From BOG-908 sp965198825 (GTDB lineage: Bacteria; Pseudomonadota; Alphaproteobacteria; Acetobacterales; Acetobacteraceae): 64,000 nt of DNA. Positions 17,862 to 27,058 of this stretch are shown piece by piece; the stretch's first letter is position 1; the number at the start of each line of letters is the position of its first letter. A program made the position numbers and the translations under genes. The notes under the pieces were generated by a model. It was not told the DNA's origin. It worked only from the letters and a program-made list of their open reading frames with translations, and did not search any database. The stretch spans positions 124,001 to 188,000 of the forward strand of contig CBDAQB010000002.1 of the NCBI GenBank assembly GCA_965198825.1. The letters run 5' to 3'.

Positions 17862-19361
17862 TCAATTTCTGCCTGCGAGCGGCCGAACCCTCAGCCTTAA
17901 CAGGCTAGATGCGATACGCAGAGCTTCGCTCTCGGGGCCGGCCGGCCTACCTTGCGCAAACCATAAACCCATCATGCTGGCGGAATAAATAAATGCTCCC
18001 GCCGTGGCTACCAACGTGATCTGAGCGACAAGATCAAGTGGCAAGCTACCACGCGGCACGAGTTTTGACGCATAAGATGTCAGGACTATCATGAGAGTTA
18101 CGCTCAGCAGTCCACGGATGTTCGCCATCAACTGCGCTAATAATGAAAGGCCGAGTATTTGCTTCACCATCTGCATGTTGATGACGGTCGAGATGAGCCC
18201 GCTCACGCAACGGGCATAGACGATCCCGGTGAGTCCGTCGGACCATAAACCAACGATGATCAGCGGCAGCCGAACTAAGAGGATCAAGACGTCACGGCCG
18301 AACAGCCGCCGCGTTTCGCCAAGCGCCATAGCCAACGGCTGCAGCGAGGAGGACAACGTTTGCAGCGCGAAAATTGCCGAGAGGAACTGGATGATGACAA
18401 CCGTCGGCAGCCATTTCGTACCCATGGTGAGCTGGATGAGCGGGTGAGCAATGAGCGAGAAAATGAAGCCGACAGGGAGCGCCACAGCGCACAGCATCGC
18501 CTGCGCCCGTTGATAGGCTTGCCTCAGTCTCTGCCTGTCGTCCGCCAGCATGACGAAGCCTGGGAATAAGGTCTGCGCCAGCGGCGTCGTCGCTTCGCGC
18601 GTCGGCAGAACGGCTAGGCCATCGCCTACCGTGTAGAAACCCAATGGAGTGCTTCCTAGGAAATAGCCGATGATGAGCTGATCGAATTTGTAGTTCAGCG
18701 TATTGGCAACCTGCGCAAGGGACAGCCAGATCGAAAAGGAAAGCAGTTCGCGCACGCGTGTAAGCTGCAACCGCGGGCGGTATGGCTTCAGCAGGTACGA
18801 CATCACGAGCGTTGTCAGCTGGGCGGCGACGATGCCGCCGATGAGTGCCCAGTAGCTCCTGTAGATCAGGGCAAGAACGACCCCAACGACCAATCCGGAA
18901 ATCTTCTGCGCAGTGCCAAGGGCAAACTCCTGCCAGAACACCAGGTCGCGCGAAAAAATGACCAACTTGGGATTCTGCAGCCCCGAGAGGATCGTCGTGA
19001 TGCTGATCGCGAGCATGACGGAAATGAGCCGATGATCGCTGTAGATCCGTGCAACCGGCACGGCCAGCGCTGCCATGATCAGGCCGATTAGGCACGAGCG
19101 GGCGAAGTTGAGTGTCCAGGCGCTATGGAAATGTTCCTCGTCTGGATCCTTGTGTTGGATCAAGGCTGAGGCAAGCGAGAGTTCGGTCACGGATGCGATG
19201 ATCGCAGTGACCGTTGTTGCAAGAGCGACAAGTCCGAAATCCGCCGGAACAAGGAGCCGGGCGAGAACCAGGGTGTTTGCGAATGCGCCCAGGTTGACGA
19301 TTGCCCGCGTAGCCGCAAGCCAGATCGCCCCTTTGGTCAGGCGCTTCTTAATGTCCTGCAC
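17862..19361 (-). CDS. Wzx-like flippase / PST family polysaccharide transporter
   Basis: 499 residues with about 12-14 membrane helices, WzxC-type: starts KKRLTKGAIWLA, then VLARLLVPADFGLVAL and later PLGFYTVGDGLAVLPT, characteristic of the oligosaccharide flippase family. It would move undecaprenyl-linked repeat units to the periplasmic face. GTG start at 19361 with AAGGA about 8 bases upstream. Convergent with the pyruvyl transferase gene. Its base composition is intermediate between the AT-richer genes before it and the GC-rich locus. A second flippase lies at 25547. Confidence 0.9.
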   Translation of the reverse strand: MQDIKKRLTKGAIWLAATRAIVNLGAFANTLVLARLLVPADFGLVALATTVTAIIASVTELSLASALIQHKDPDEEHFHSAWTLNFARSCLIGLIMAALAVPVARIYSDHRLISVMLAISITTILSGLQNPKLVIFSRDLVFWQEFALGTAQKISGLVVGVVLALIYRSYWALIGGIVAAQLTTLVMSYLLKPYRPRLQLTRVRELLSFSIWLSLAQVANTLNYKFDQLIIGYFLGSTPLGFYTVGDGLAVLPTREATTPLAQTLFPGFVMLADDRQRLRQAYQRAQAMLCAVALPVGFIFSLIAHPLIQLTMGTKWLPTVVIIQFLSAIFALQTLSSSLQPLAMALGETRRLFGRDVLILLVRLPLIIVGLWSDGLTGIVYARCVSGLISTVINMQMVKQILGLSLLAQLMANIRGLLSVTLMIVLTSYASKLVPRGSLPLDLVAQITLVATAGAFIYSASMMGLWFAQGRPAGPESEALRIASSLLRLRVRPLAGRN

Positions 19362-19644
19362 ACTTCATCCTTGCATGTACGCTCAGCACTGCCGCGTGCA
19401 AACATGTAACGCCGTCTTGTTTTCTCTATCTTGAAAAGTACAAGACGCCTGGCCTGCCCTCAGGCTAACAACCCTGGGACCCCCGCTTTCCCGGGTTTTA
19501 CACATCCCCGATCCAGATGGCCATACACTCCCCCATGGCACTACTGGAGGTGGTCTACGTTCGGGCCACGTTGAGTTCCACTCCAGGATGCCTCGACGGC
19601 GAAAGTATGACCGGCTAAAATCGTTCTACTAAGGAGACTTCGCA

Positions 19645-20811
19645 TTGATCGACGCCGACCAATACCGCTACGTCATCGCCGGCAGCGGCTTCTTCGGCGC
19701 CGTCATGGCAGAGCGCATTTCGACTGTTCTCCATGAGCCGGTCCTTATTCTGGAGCGGCGGGATCACTTCGGCGGCAACTCCTTCTCCGAACGCGACCCT
19801 GAAACCGGTATCGAATACCACCGCTACGGCACGCATCTGTTCCATACGTCGAGCGAGGAGGTATGGTCCTGGATCGGCCGCTTCTCTCGCTTCAACAACT
19901 ACCGCCATCGGGTGCTCACCCGCCACGCCGGGCGGATGTTCACCATGCCTATCAATCTCATGACGCTGAACAACTTCTTCGGCGTCGATCTGCGCCCGAA
20001 CGAGGTCGCAGGCTTCATCGCCGGCCGCGCGGCGCAGGAGAGTTACCCGAACCCTGCCAACTTCGAGGAGAAGGCGGTCTCCCTGGTCGGCCGCGAATTA
20101 TACGAGGCGTTCATCCGCGGCTACACCGCCAAGCAATGGGAGACGGATCCGAAGCTGCTGCCTGCGGAAGTGATCTCCCGGCTGCCCGTCCGCCACAACT
20201 ACAACGACTTCTACTTCGACGACATATACGAAGGCCTGCCGCTGGACGGCTACCACGCGATCTTCGAACGCATCTATGCGGACGAACGCATCAAGGTCGT
20301 CCTCGGCTGCGACTTCTTCGATGTGCGCCCTCAGCTTCGCCCTGACGCAACCGTGATATACACCGGCCCGATCGACCGCTGGTTCGACTACCGCTTTGGC
20401 CCGCTCGGCTGGCGCACGCTGGATTTCGAAATCGAACGGCCGAAGGTCGATGATTGGCAGGGTGCGTCCGTGGTGAATTACCCGGACCTGGACTCGTCTT
20501 TCACCCGCATTCACGAGTTCAAGCATTTGCACCCGGAGCGTCGTACCGCGCCGGGTCAGACGCTGATCATGCGCGAATACTCTCGCTTCGCGCAGAGTGG
20601 CGACGAGCCCTATTACCCGATCAACACGCCGCAGGACCGCGACACCTACGCGCGCTACGCCGCCCTCGCAAAGGACGAGCCGAATGTGGTGTTTGGCGGC
20701 CGGCTAGGAACATATCGTTACCTGGACATGCACCAGGCGATCGGGGCCGCGCTGAAAGCCTTCGAACGGGAAGTTCTGCCGCACGGCCACGCCGCTGCAG
20801 TGAACGGCTAG
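19645..20811 (+). CDS. glf: UDP-galactopyranose mutase
   Basis: FAD enzyme interconverting UDP-galactopyranose and UDP-galactofuranose in the cytosol. 388 residues, standard length. The FAD-binding start is YVIAGSGFFGAVMAE, followed by LERRDHFGGNSF, the substrate-cleft motif YTAKQWETDPKLLP and HNYNDFYFDD, all diagnostic. TTG start chosen because AAGGAG at 19630-19635 sits 9 bases upstream. The 283 bases before it carry an imperfect GGGA/TCCC hairpin near 19469-19500 but no other feature I can support. Presence of glf implies galactofuranose in the polymer; the next gene is a candidate transferase. Confidence 0.95.
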   Translation: MIDADQYRYVIAGSGFFGAVMAERISTVLHEPVLILERRDHFGGNSFSERDPETGIEYHRYGTHLFHTSSEEVWSWIGRFSRFNNYRHRVLTRHAGRMFTMPINLMTLNNFFGVDLRPNEVAGFIAGRAAQESYPNPANFEEKAVSLVGRELYEAFIRGYTAKQWETDPKLLPAEVISRLPVRHNYNDFYFDDIYEGLPLDGYHAIFERIYADERIKVVLGCDFFDVRPQLRPDATVIYTGPIDRWFDYRFGPLGWRTLDFEIERPKVDDWQGASVVNYPDLDSSFTRIHEFKHLHPERRTAPGQTLIMREYSRFAQSGDEPYYPINTPQDRDTYARYAALAKDEPNVVFGGRLGTYRYLDMHQAIGAALKAFEREVLPHGHAAAVNG

Positions 20812-20821
20812 CCCGAACCTG

Positions 20822-21736
20822 ATGTCCGACCTCGCCCCTCGCTATGCCGTTCTTTTCCGCACCCATTTCTGGAACGGCTACGTCCAGCGCCAATTCGACC
20901 GCCTGGCAAAGCAGGTTGGCGCCGGCGACCTGTTTGTCATGGTCGATGACACGAACGGCGTCGTGCAAGGCATCCCCCATGACCGCGTGTTCAGGCTGAC
21001 GGAAAAGACCGCGACGGACGCAGGCCTGCCGCGTGCCGGCGAGGGTAATATGCTCTGGTATAACGGCGATTATCCGCTTTACCCGTTTCTCGCTGAACAC
21101 CCTGACTACGACTACTATCTCCAGCTTGAATACGACGTGGTTCTGAACTTCCCTGCCGATACATTGATCCGCCAGGCTTCTGCCGAAAAAGCAGACTTTA
21201 TCGGACTGACCAAGGGTGACCCGGTTCCCAAATGGCATTGGCGTTATACCTGCGCCGACGTCTACGACATGGCGGAGGTGAGCTACAAACTGATTTGCCT
21301 GTCGTTGTTCTCGCGCCGGGCGCTGGAAGTTTTGCGTGACCGGCGCCTTGAACTCGCTCGCCGCCTGGAGCGCGAGCCCCGGATGCAGTGGCCATTTTGC
21401 GAGGCATTCATATCCACCGAAATCGAACGCCAAGGCCTCAAAACCCTCGATCTCGCGAATGTCTGTGACACCGGCACATACGACCACTGGCCCCCCTATC
21501 TCGAGACGGAGCTGCCAAAATTGGCCACCCGGCCGCTCATCCACCCGGTTCTGGACGAGAGCAAATACACCGAGAGCCTGCTGAAATATAAGATCGGTCT
21601 GTCAGGCTACCTCAATCCCGCCAGCCTCTATCATCGCAAGCTCAGAAAGCTTCCCGCGAAATCCTATCTTGCCGCGCTGTTCACGTCTTTCATGAACAAG
21701 ACTTTCCGGGAGCTAAACCTCAGCTGGAGACTATGA
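20822..21736 (+). CDS. Putative glycosyltransferase of unassigned family, adjacent to glf
   Basis: 304 residues, soluble. Not recognised with confidence. It opens with a beta-strand-like AVLFRTHFWNGYVQRQFDRL, followed by LFVMVDDTNG and DYYLQLEYDVVLN, where EYD occupies the place of a metal-binding acidic motif in GT-A folds. It also has WPFCEAFISTEIERQGL and a basic C-terminal tail. Located 10 bases after glf on the same strand, which suggests galactofuranose transfer, but this is a context inference. No clear ribosome site in the short gap, so translation may depend on glf. Confidence 0.6.
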   Translation: MSDLAPRYAVLFRTHFWNGYVQRQFDRLAKQVGAGDLFVMVDDTNGVVQGIPHDRVFRLTEKTATDAGLPRAGEGNMLWYNGDYPLYPFLAEHPDYDYYLQLEYDVVLNFPADTLIRQASAEKADFIGLTKGDPVPKWHWRYTCADVYDMAEVSYKLICLSLFSRRALEVLRDRRLELARRLEREPRMQWPFCEAFISTEIERQGLKTLDLANVCDTGTYDHWPPYLETELPKLATRPLIHPVLDESKYTESLLKYKIGLSGYLNPASLYHRKLRKLPAKSYLAALFTSFMNKTFRELNLSWRL

Positions 21737-21779
21737 GGCCGGCGCATGATCCCGCCTCATCGACGTGTATCGGCCCTGC

Positions 21780-22772
21780 TTAAATAATTCCCAGTCGTCT
21801 CGCGGCAGACCGCATGAACGTCAGGCCGATATACGGAAGCCTGACTGCAAACTCCCGGAACACGATCTGTGGCGCGTCCGGCTGCTGCTTGAACATTTGC
21901 CTGATCGGTCCAAGCCGGCCCGCCTTGAGGCTTCGTTTCAGAACATCATAATAAAAGCTTTTCTGCGTAATCAGCTTGTGGCGGGCAATCGCCGCAGCCA
22001 GCGGCCTATCCGCCGCAATCCAGGGTAAGCCCAACAGCTCATCCAGCTTCCCGATAACAAACTGCCTGTCCTCATCACGGACAACCTCCGTCAGAGATCC
22101 TGTCCGCACGGTGTAGCGATACATCGGCTCCGGCGTGATGAACCAGCGCGCGCCGGCCGCCAGGCAATCGAAGTAAAAGATAATGTCCTCGCCGTTCCTG
22201 CAACCCTCGATATAATGCACGCCGCATCGTTCTACGAAGTCTGAGCGGATCATCGGGTGCATGAAGTTGTAACCCGTGCGCCGCAACGTCTTCGTATCGT
22301 AGTAGGAGCCCTCGACGAATTCTTGAAAACTCATCAGATGCGGAGCTGAGAGACGATCTTCCGCAATCATCCGGCGTGTCGTGCCGTCTTCGATGAAGCA
22401 CAGCAGCAAATTGTCGGACACCATGTCCACGTCGTGGCTTGCAGCCAGAGCCAGGAGTCTTTCGAGGCGCGCGGGATCGAAACTGTCGTCTGAATCCAGC
22501 AAGGCGACCCACTCACCGGTGGCCGCGGCCAGGCCACGGTTGCGGCTCCCGGATGGGCCCTTGTTGGCTTCATTGCATATGACGCTGATCCGAGGATCCT
22601 TGGCCGCAAGAGCACGCACGACGGCAACCGTGTTGTCGGACGATGCGTCGTCAATGACGATGATCTCGATATCCGAGATTGTCTGCGCCTGCACGGATGC
22701 GATGGCGGCGGAGATCTCGTCGGAGGCGTTGTACGCCGGAATGATGACGGATACCTGCCTGCGAGTTGGCAT
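21780..22772 (-). CDS. GT2 family glycosyltransferase
   Basis: 330 residues, cytosolic. Classical GT2 (GT-A) N-terminus: VSVIIPAYNASDEI, IIVIDDASSDNT, GPSGSRNRGLAAATGEWVALLDSDD with the DxD metal motif, then a C-terminal acceptor domain including CRNGEDIIFYFDCL. Transfers one sugar to the growing repeat unit. Downstream of, and 34 bases from, the DUF707 gene on the same strand, probably a two-gene operon. Converges with the glf pair across 43 bases. Confidence 0.9.
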   Translation of the reverse strand: MPTRRQVSVIIPAYNASDEISAAIASVQAQTISDIEIIVIDDASSDNTVAVVRALAAKDPRISVICNEANKGPSGSRNRGLAAATGEWVALLDSDDSFDPARLERLLALAASHDVDMVSDNLLLCFIEDGTTRRMIAEDRLSAPHLMSFQEFVEGSYYDTKTLRRTGYNFMHPMIRSDFVERCGVHYIEGCRNGEDIIFYFDCLAAGARWFITPEPMYRYTVRTGSLTEVVRDEDRQFVIGKLDELLGLPWIAADRPLAAAIARHKLITQKSFYYDVLKRSLKAGRLGPIRQMFKQQPDAPQIVFREFAVRLPYIGLTFMRSAARRLGII

Positions 22773-22806
22773 AGATCAGTCCTTCAGCCGATTGGCCCGC
22801 AACAGG

Positions 22807-23772
22807 TCAGCGCGGGCGCTCAGGATGCACTTCGTTGTAAACAAATCGGCCAAGCACACGATATTGGGCTTTTGCAATGAAGCTCATGAGCTTGCTTTTG
22901 CTGGCACGCTGCACAGGGTTGACGAACCGGCCGACCGATTGCACCAGAAGAACCTTCCGGTGAGGAGCAGCCGCGTAGGCGCGCCCGAATCCCAAAGCAA
23001 GCTTGGACCTGAACAGCAGGGAGAACCGGTTGGTGGGAGCTATCAGGCGAGAGCGCCAAATTACCTTATGGAACTCGACGCGTGACGAGGTGATATTTTC
23101 CCGCTTGAGCAAATCTTGAAGCTCGTCCAGGGGCAGTTCGCCTTTCGCCCGCATCGCATCATAGTTGGGGCCGCCAAGCGGCCTTGTGTGGCGAATGACA
23201 ACATCGTCGACGATGGCGATACCGCTGTCAGGATTCGTCACCATGCGCGGCCAGAGCCAGTCCAGACCCCACCCACTCTTTGTCACAGAGAATGTCGGGA
23301 TCGCCTTTCGAAGAAGGTCTGCCCTGAAGCAGGGGGCCATCACTTCGACGAAGTTGGAAAAGCGCAAATGGCAAGCAGCATTATGGATCAGCAACGGCTG
23401 GTTCATCGGGCTGTCTGCTGACAGCGAAGGCTGCGCCAGCTCCAAGTCATATTGGTGACATATGTCGAAAAACCGGTTCATGTCGGATTTCGACATGTCC
23501 AGATCATCGTCCGGCAAGCAGATGTATTTGTAGCGCTCAACCAGTTCCGGATGGTCGGTCAAGAGTTGCTGCAACGGAGGCCACTTCGGCCCGGCGCCAT
23601 CGACCCGAACGATGTCCGGCGCACGATACCGGTCCGGATCCTTCCCGAAGTAGCTGACCACCAGGTCCCAGCTACGTGCTCCAGGTCCAGCCAGCCAGTT
23701 CGGATGCAGGGAGGAATCTCCCGCGCGAACAATGACGAGATTTTGCCTACCTTCGAAAGGTCCGAATTGCAC
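22807..23772 (-). CDS. DUF707 family protein, probable glycosyltransferase-like
   Basis: 321 residues. Matches the DUF707 pattern as I know it: RQNLVIVRAGDSSLHPNWL near the start, then DLVVSYFGKD, the acidic cluster YICLPDDDLDM, HNAACHLRFSNFVE and SGWGLDWLWPRM. The GT-A-like acidic motif and the SGWGLDW signature suggest a glycosyltransferase fold, although the family has no settled biochemical role. Located within an EPS locus and just upstream of a GT2 gene on the same strand, so a sugar-transfer role is plausible by context. Confidence 0.78.
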   Translation of the reverse strand: MQFGPFEGRQNLVIVRAGDSSLHPNWLAGPGARSWDLVVSYFGKDPDRYRAPDIVRVDGAGPKWPPLQQLLTDHPELVERYKYICLPDDDLDMSKSDMNRFFDICHQYDLELAQPSLSADSPMNQPLLIHNAACHLRFSNFVEVMAPCFRADLLRKAIPTFSVTKSGWGLDWLWPRMVTNPDSGIAIVDDVVIRHTRPLGGPNYDAMRAKGELPLDELQDLLKRENITSSRVEFHKVIWRSRLIAPTNRFSLLFRSKLALGFGRAYAAAPHRKVLLVQSVGRFVNPVQRASKSKLMSFIAKAQYRVLGRFVYNEVHPERPR

Positions 23773-23961
23773 GGTGATCTACTCCAGGGCGACGCGAAAT
23801 GACGCGGGGTAAGCAGGCGACTATGTCAAAACCGCAGGTCCGGCTGCTTGGCTGCTTGATGCAAGGCTTCAGCCACTTACGCCGAAGCAGGCGATTTATT
23901 CACAACACAAACGAGTTATCACAATCGCGGCCTAATTTTGCCGGGCACCGTGACCGTCTTA

Positions 23962-24004
23962 CGTGAAAAGTCTTTTTGCTTCTTTTTCTCCAGAAAAAGA
24001 AGAT
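23962..24004. repeat. Single arm of AT-rich intergenic repeat family (copy 1)
   Basis: Contains an 11-bp perfect hairpin, CTTCTTTTTCT (23979-23989) with AGAAAAAGAAG (23992-24002), preceded by GAAAAGTCTTTTTG. Divergent single copy of the arm seen in complete form elsewhere. It ends 14 bases from the stop codon of the minus-strand Wzz-like gene, so it is placed like a terminator of that gene. Confidence 0.7.
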
Positions 24005-24016
24005 TTCTACTAACCC

Positions 24017-25375
24017 CTAACCAAACAACCCCCGAGACTGCCGCCGCCTGTCCCGCAGCAACGCCACCCCAAGCCCAGCCAGCGAACTCCCCAAAACCGC
24101 CGCCACCGAAATCAGCGGATAATTCGGCGAAACCGGCCGCAGCGGCGGCGTCGCCCTCTGAATGACTTTCAGCGACGAAAAGCGCGCCGCATTGGATTCC
24201 GCGGTGATCTGCTCCTCCACCATCCGCTTGGCATACACATCGGCATTGTAAGTCGCCGTCGCGACCGCGCGCGTGAGCCGCTCGAACTCCTGCTCGTTCT
24301 GCGTCAGGCTATCGAGGTCCGCCTTGATCTTCGCAATCTCCGCGATCTGCTCCGACTCGATGCTCTGCGCCCCCTGCAGGTCCGCGTTCGTCTTGAACAG
24401 GGTCACCATCGAATCCTGGTAGACCTTGATCAGCAGCAGCGGCGGGTCGGCCTCCCGCTCCAGCAGCGCGCGCGGATCGGTGCCGCGCGACTGCGCAGGC
24501 GCCGGCCCGCCGCTCAGCGAATCCACCAGCGCCGACACATAGGGGGAGCGTGAAACCGGCGCCAGCTGGTGCAGCGACCCTGCCAGCGCCTGGCGCTCGC
24601 CGATATTCTGCGTAATGAGCCCGCGCGTCAGCGACAGCGCCGCTTCGAGGTCGTTCTGCCGCTTGAGCAGCAACTGCTTCTGGTCGCTGATGGAATAGAT
24701 GCCCGTGCGCGTCTCGAGCTTCTGCAGCGCGTCGGCCGCCGTGTGCTGGTCCGCCTCGAACCGCTCCTGCTGGCGCTGGAAGAAATCCGCGGCGCCCGGC
24801 CGGCTGTAGAGCAGGATATGCCTGTCCACGAACGCCTGCGCCACCGCATTGGCGAACTCGGTCGCCACCACCGGATCCTTGTTCCGGAATGCGATGCGGA
24901 TGACGTCGGAGGAAGTCTCCGTATGCACCGTCAGGTTTTTCTTGATCAGCGGTATCGCAGCATCGAGCGCGCTTTCCACCGGCGCCGGATCCACCCGGGA
25001 GGGAAACAGCGCATGGCGCGCCCGCGCGAACAGCGACTGGTGATCCGGCCGCACATTCGGCGCCAGCCGGCTCAGGCCCACCTTCTGTATGGCCTCGCCC
25101 ACCACCTCCTCGCTGTCCGCGATACGCGCCAGCGCCTCCGGCGTCTCCACCGGCTTGCGCACCGCGTCGGGCGTTTGCTCCAGGCTGGCCTGCCCGCTGA
25201 TCAGCAGCGTGGCGCCCTCATACATCGGCTGGATCATCAGCATGCCGAGGATCGCCACCGTGAACAGGCACCCGCTCGTCGCCAGGAAAGCGAGTTTATG
25301 CCGCCAGACAGCCATCCACCCCGTCTTGATGACGGCCTCGATGGAGTGGTCGATCCCAGCCATGTCCAAAGGCAA
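24017..25375 (-). CDS. Wzz-domain polysaccharide co-polymerase without kinase domain
   Basis: About 452 residues from TTG 25375; the ATG at 25363 is an equally possible start. Membrane helix near residues 28-50 (LAFLATSGCLFTVAILGMLM), a long periplasmic region with coiled coils, the PxxPxxP-like element RPVSPNYP and a second helix near the C-terminus, followed by a short basic tail. This is the KpsE/GumC-like arrangement that sets chain length or links inner and outer membrane export parts. It is the second co-polymerase in the locus. Divergent from the second flippase with a 171-base gap that should hold promoters for both. Confidence 0.87.
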   Translation of the reverse strand: MPLDMAGIDHSIEAVIKTGWMAVWRHKLAFLATSGCLFTVAILGMLMIQPMYEGATLLISGQASLEQTPDAVRKPVETPEALARIADSEEVVGEAIQKVGLSRLAPNVRPDHQSLFARARHALFPSRVDPAPVESALDAAIPLIKKNLTVHTETSSDVIRIAFRNKDPVVATEFANAVAQAFVDRHILLYSRPGAADFFQRQQERFEADQHTAADALQKLETRTGIYSISDQKQLLLKRQNDLEAALSLTRGLITQNIGERQALAGSLHQLAPVSRSPYVSALVDSLSGGPAPAQSRGTDPRALLEREADPPLLLIKVYQDSMVTLFKTNADLQGAQSIESEQIAEIAKIKADLDSLTQNEQEFERLTRAVATATYNADVYAKRMVEEQITAESNAARFSSLKVIQRATPPLRPVSPNYPLISVAAVLGSSLAGLGVALLRDRRRQSRGLFG

Positions 25376-25546
25376 ACTCTCCAGCGCGGGGTCTCCGGGT
25401 GGGGCGCCGCCGCGCCGCCCGCATAGAGGCGGAGTGCCCGGTTGACAAGCAAACCATGCTAGAGCACCTCGTCCGCGTGAGCCGGCATGTCACGCGATGA
25501 GACCACCGCCCGTGGCGCCCTCGCACCCTGAAAACCCTGCATCGCC

Positions 25547-27058
25547 ATGAATCTTCGCGAAACCGCCATCGTCTCCGGCGGCCTCCTGGCGCAACAGGTG
25601 ACGGTGTTCGCGACCGGCGTGCTGATCGCCCGCTATCTCGGCGCCGCCGACTACGGCATCCTCGGCATCCTCAAGAGCCTCTCGAGCCTCCTGCTCATCG
25701 TGACGCCGCTGGGCCTCGACCTCGCCCTGCTGAAACACGCCAGCTTCTACCACGAGCGCCCGGCGGAGCTGCAGACAACCTCGCGCGCCCTCCGCCTCCT
25801 GGTCGCGTCCTGCAACATGCTCCTGCTCGCCCTGCTGCTTCTCGGGCTCGGCACGCAGCTCCAGCGCATCTACCCGGACGTGCCGCATTTTGCCACGCTC
25901 TGCGCCATCACCATGGCCGGCCTGGTCTTCGCGACCGACATCCAGATTTCAGGCGCCCTCTACAGGGTTTTCGACCGCGTGGTGCTCTACGCCGTCATGG
26001 TCAACTACGCTCAGCCGGTCGTGCGCATCGTGGCATCCCTCGCCGTGCTGGCGGCAGGCGGCGGCGTTCTCAGCATCGTCTATGTCAACAGCGCGGTGTT
26101 CCTGTTCACGTCCCTGCTGATCGCAGCAGCCGACTCCCGGCGCGCCACGAAGCCGATGCCGATGGCCATGCGCCCGCTCGCCGCCAAGCTCGGCGGCATC
26201 CTCTCCGAATCCCTCTGGATGGCCGTCTCCCTCCTCGTCTACCAGACCATCCGGCTCGTCGACATCCTGATCCTGGCGGCATTCACCAGCCCGCGAGAAG
26301 TCGGCGCCTACACCGCCATGAGCAGCGTCGCCCAGCTCATCCAGATCTATCCCATCGCCGTCTCGCAAACCCTCGGCCCCGAGATCGCTCTCGCCTACCG
26401 CAATAACGATCTCGAAGCCATCAAGCGGGCGCTGCAAACCTACCTGCGTCGCGCCACCCTCATGGGCGGCTACCTCCTGGGCGGCGTCGCCATTTTCGGC
26501 GCCGACCTGGGCCTGGTGTTCGGCCACGGGTTCAGTTTCCCCTGGCCACTCCCCGTCCTTCTGGGTTTCGGCTGGTTCGTCAGCGCCACCCTGGCCCCGT
26601 TCGGCTACGTCATGTCCATGACCGGCCGCCACCGCCGGGAGCTGGTCATCCTGATGGGCGGCGCCCTCCTCCTGGTCGCATGCCTGCTCATCCTGGTCCC
26701 CCGCTACGCAGGCATCGGCGCCGCCCTCTCCGTCGCCATCGCCTTCCTGGCCGTCAACGCCGTCCGCTGCCTCTACGTAATCCGCATCATCGGCCGCAAC
26801 CCCTTGCACATCAGCAACATCCTGCCCCCTGCCGCGTTCCTCGCCGCAGCCCTCGCCTGCCGCCAGGCCGCCCTCGCCCTCGTGCCGCAAACGCTGCTGA
26901 ATCTGATCCTCGAATGCACGCTTTACACCATCATCGCAGCAGTGATTTTCGCCGGGCTGCTGGCCACGCGAGAGGAGCGCCAAACCCTCAATCGGGTGCT
27001 GCGGCCATTGACAGGAATGCGAAAGAGCCATGCGGATACTAAGACGAAACACACGTAA
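25547..27058 (+). CDS. Second Wzx-like oligosaccharide flippase
   Basis: 503 residues, about 14 hydrophobic segments, MATE/MVF superfamily: GLLAQQVTVFATGVLIARYLGAADYG at the start is the usual signature of Wzx proteins. Moves lipid-linked sugar units across the inner membrane. Its last 29 bases overlap the start of the next glycosyltransferase gene, so the two are co-transcribed. Having two dissimilar flippases in one locus suggests two substrates or two assembly routes. Confidence 0.88.
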   Translation: MNLRETAIVSGGLLAQQVTVFATGVLIARYLGAADYGILGILKSLSSLLLIVTPLGLDLALLKHASFYHERPAELQTTSRALRLLVASCNMLLLALLLLGLGTQLQRIYPDVPHFATLCAITMAGLVFATDIQISGALYRVFDRVVLYAVMVNYAQPVVRIVASLAVLAAGGGVLSIVYVNSAVFLFTSLLIAAADSRRATKPMPMAMRPLAAKLGGILSESLWMAVSLLVYQTIRLVDILILAAFTSPREVGAYTAMSSVAQLIQIYPIAVSQTLGPEIALAYRNNDLEAIKRALQTYLRRATLMGGYLLGGVAIFGADLGLVFGHGFSFPWPLPVLLGFGWFVSATLAPFGYVMSMTGRHRRELVILMGGALLLVACLLILVPRYAGIGAALSVAIAFLAVNAVRCLYVIRIIGRNPLHISNILPPAAFLAAALACRQAALALVPQTLLNLILECTLYTIIAAVIFAGLLATREERQTLNRVLRPLTGMRKSHADTKTKHT

